60,162 bases of DNA. It comes from an uncultured Lachnospiraceae bacterium. GTDB taxonomy: Bacteria; Bacillota; Clostridia; Lachnospirales; Lachnospiraceae. Under the pieces are notes generated by a model. That model was not told the DNA's origin, made no database searches, and saw only the letters and a program-made list of their open reading frames with translations. Position numbers and translations under genes: made by a program. The stretch lies in assembly GCA_905236845.1 (NCBI GenBank), contig CAJOQM010000031.1, positions 1 to 60,162 of the forward strand. Reading direction: 5' to 3'. This document shows, piece by piece, positions 60,098-60,162 of this stretch (within the stretch, counting starts at the first letter, position 1; every line of letters begins with the position of its first letter).

Positions 60098-60162
60098 TCA
60101 ATCACATCCGCAGTTTCTTCTATATGTGTTTTGTAATTGACTCCCAGGCATATGATATCCTG
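60067..60162 (-). pseudogene. Fragment resembling a fumarylacetoacetate hydrolase-family protein, at window edge
   Basis: The minus-strand frame entering from the right edge reads QDIICLGVNYKTHIEET, which resembles the conserved start of the catalytic domain of FAH-family isomerases/hydrolases. After about 30 codons the match fades where it meets the AT-rich remnant in another frame, so the gene seems truncated here. Only this edge is visible. Confidence 0.4.

Noticed and set aside
1..60162. tRNA, rRNA, insertion sequences or an integrase
   Set aside because: I found no cloverleaf sequence, rRNA segment, transposase or integrase in reading both strands; small or diverged ones could be missed without a search tool.

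Overview
The window looks like chromosomal DNA of an anaerobic Firmicute of the class Clostridia, most likely a Lachnospiraceae relative. The basis is gene content and style: a 2-hydroxyacyl-CoA-dehydratase-activase-like giant protein, an Etf/acyl-CoA dehydrogenase operon, a two-gene SufC-SufBD system, high-molecular-weight rubredoxin, NlpC/P60 and SH3b wall hydrolases, AGGAGG-type ribosome binding sites and TTGACA-17-TATAAT promoters. This is inference from families; no 16S or other RNA gene was seen. Almost every gene is on the minus strand; only the first 0.7 kb and several genes after 57 kb read on the plus strand.

Reading in the direction of transcription (right to left): a flavoredoxin and acyl-ACP thioesterase pair; cvfB and a CPBP protease behind a promoter enclosed by inverted repeats (55.5 kb); an SH3-NlpC/P60 hydrolase; a CaxP-like P-type ATPase; a long unit of a GGDEF-GGDEF-EAL protein, a degenerate CbiET-like protein, secA, sufC, sufBD, a flavoprotein and a Nudix hydrolase; a second NlpC/P60 hydrolase with WalR-like boxes; a unit of a WecG/TagA-like protein, a PucR-type regulator, ftsE, ftsX, ctpA, prfB (programmed +1 frameshift), hom, lysC and a small membrane protein; a unit of ffh, rpsP, khpA, rimM, trmD, a ClC channel, two envelope proteins and the 1413-residue tandem activase; a unit of a rhomboid-like protein, glnS, a DUF2225 protein, a cytidylate-kinase-like protein and an HD-GYP phosphodiesterase; an SDR; atoD-atoA; nifU-like, acyl-CoA dehydrogenase, etfB and etfA; a decayed ATPase next to a HipA/CtkA-like kinase pair; and an esterase lipoprotein, an amino-acid permease fused to GGDEF, and suhB. 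A partial DUF975 gene reads in from the left edge.

Three themes recur. Cyclic-di-GMP turnover is represented three times (permease-GGDEF, GGDEF-GGDEF-EAL, HD-GYP). Cell-wall and division functions cluster (FtsEX, CtpA, two P60 hydrolases). Acyl-CoA/electron-transfer metabolism forms another group (AtoDA, acyl-CoA dehydrogenase, EtfAB, activase).

The right end (58.7-60.2 kb) is different: a 470-base non-coding stretch with nine alternating copies of an 8-base motif, then a 5'-truncated phage tail-fibre end, a start-less AT-rich coding remnant, and the edge of a possible FAH-family gene. This looks like accessory or decaying DNA. The two observations I find most worth testing are the inverted-repeat-bounded promoter at 55544-55657 and the inverted-repeat array at 58709-59122.
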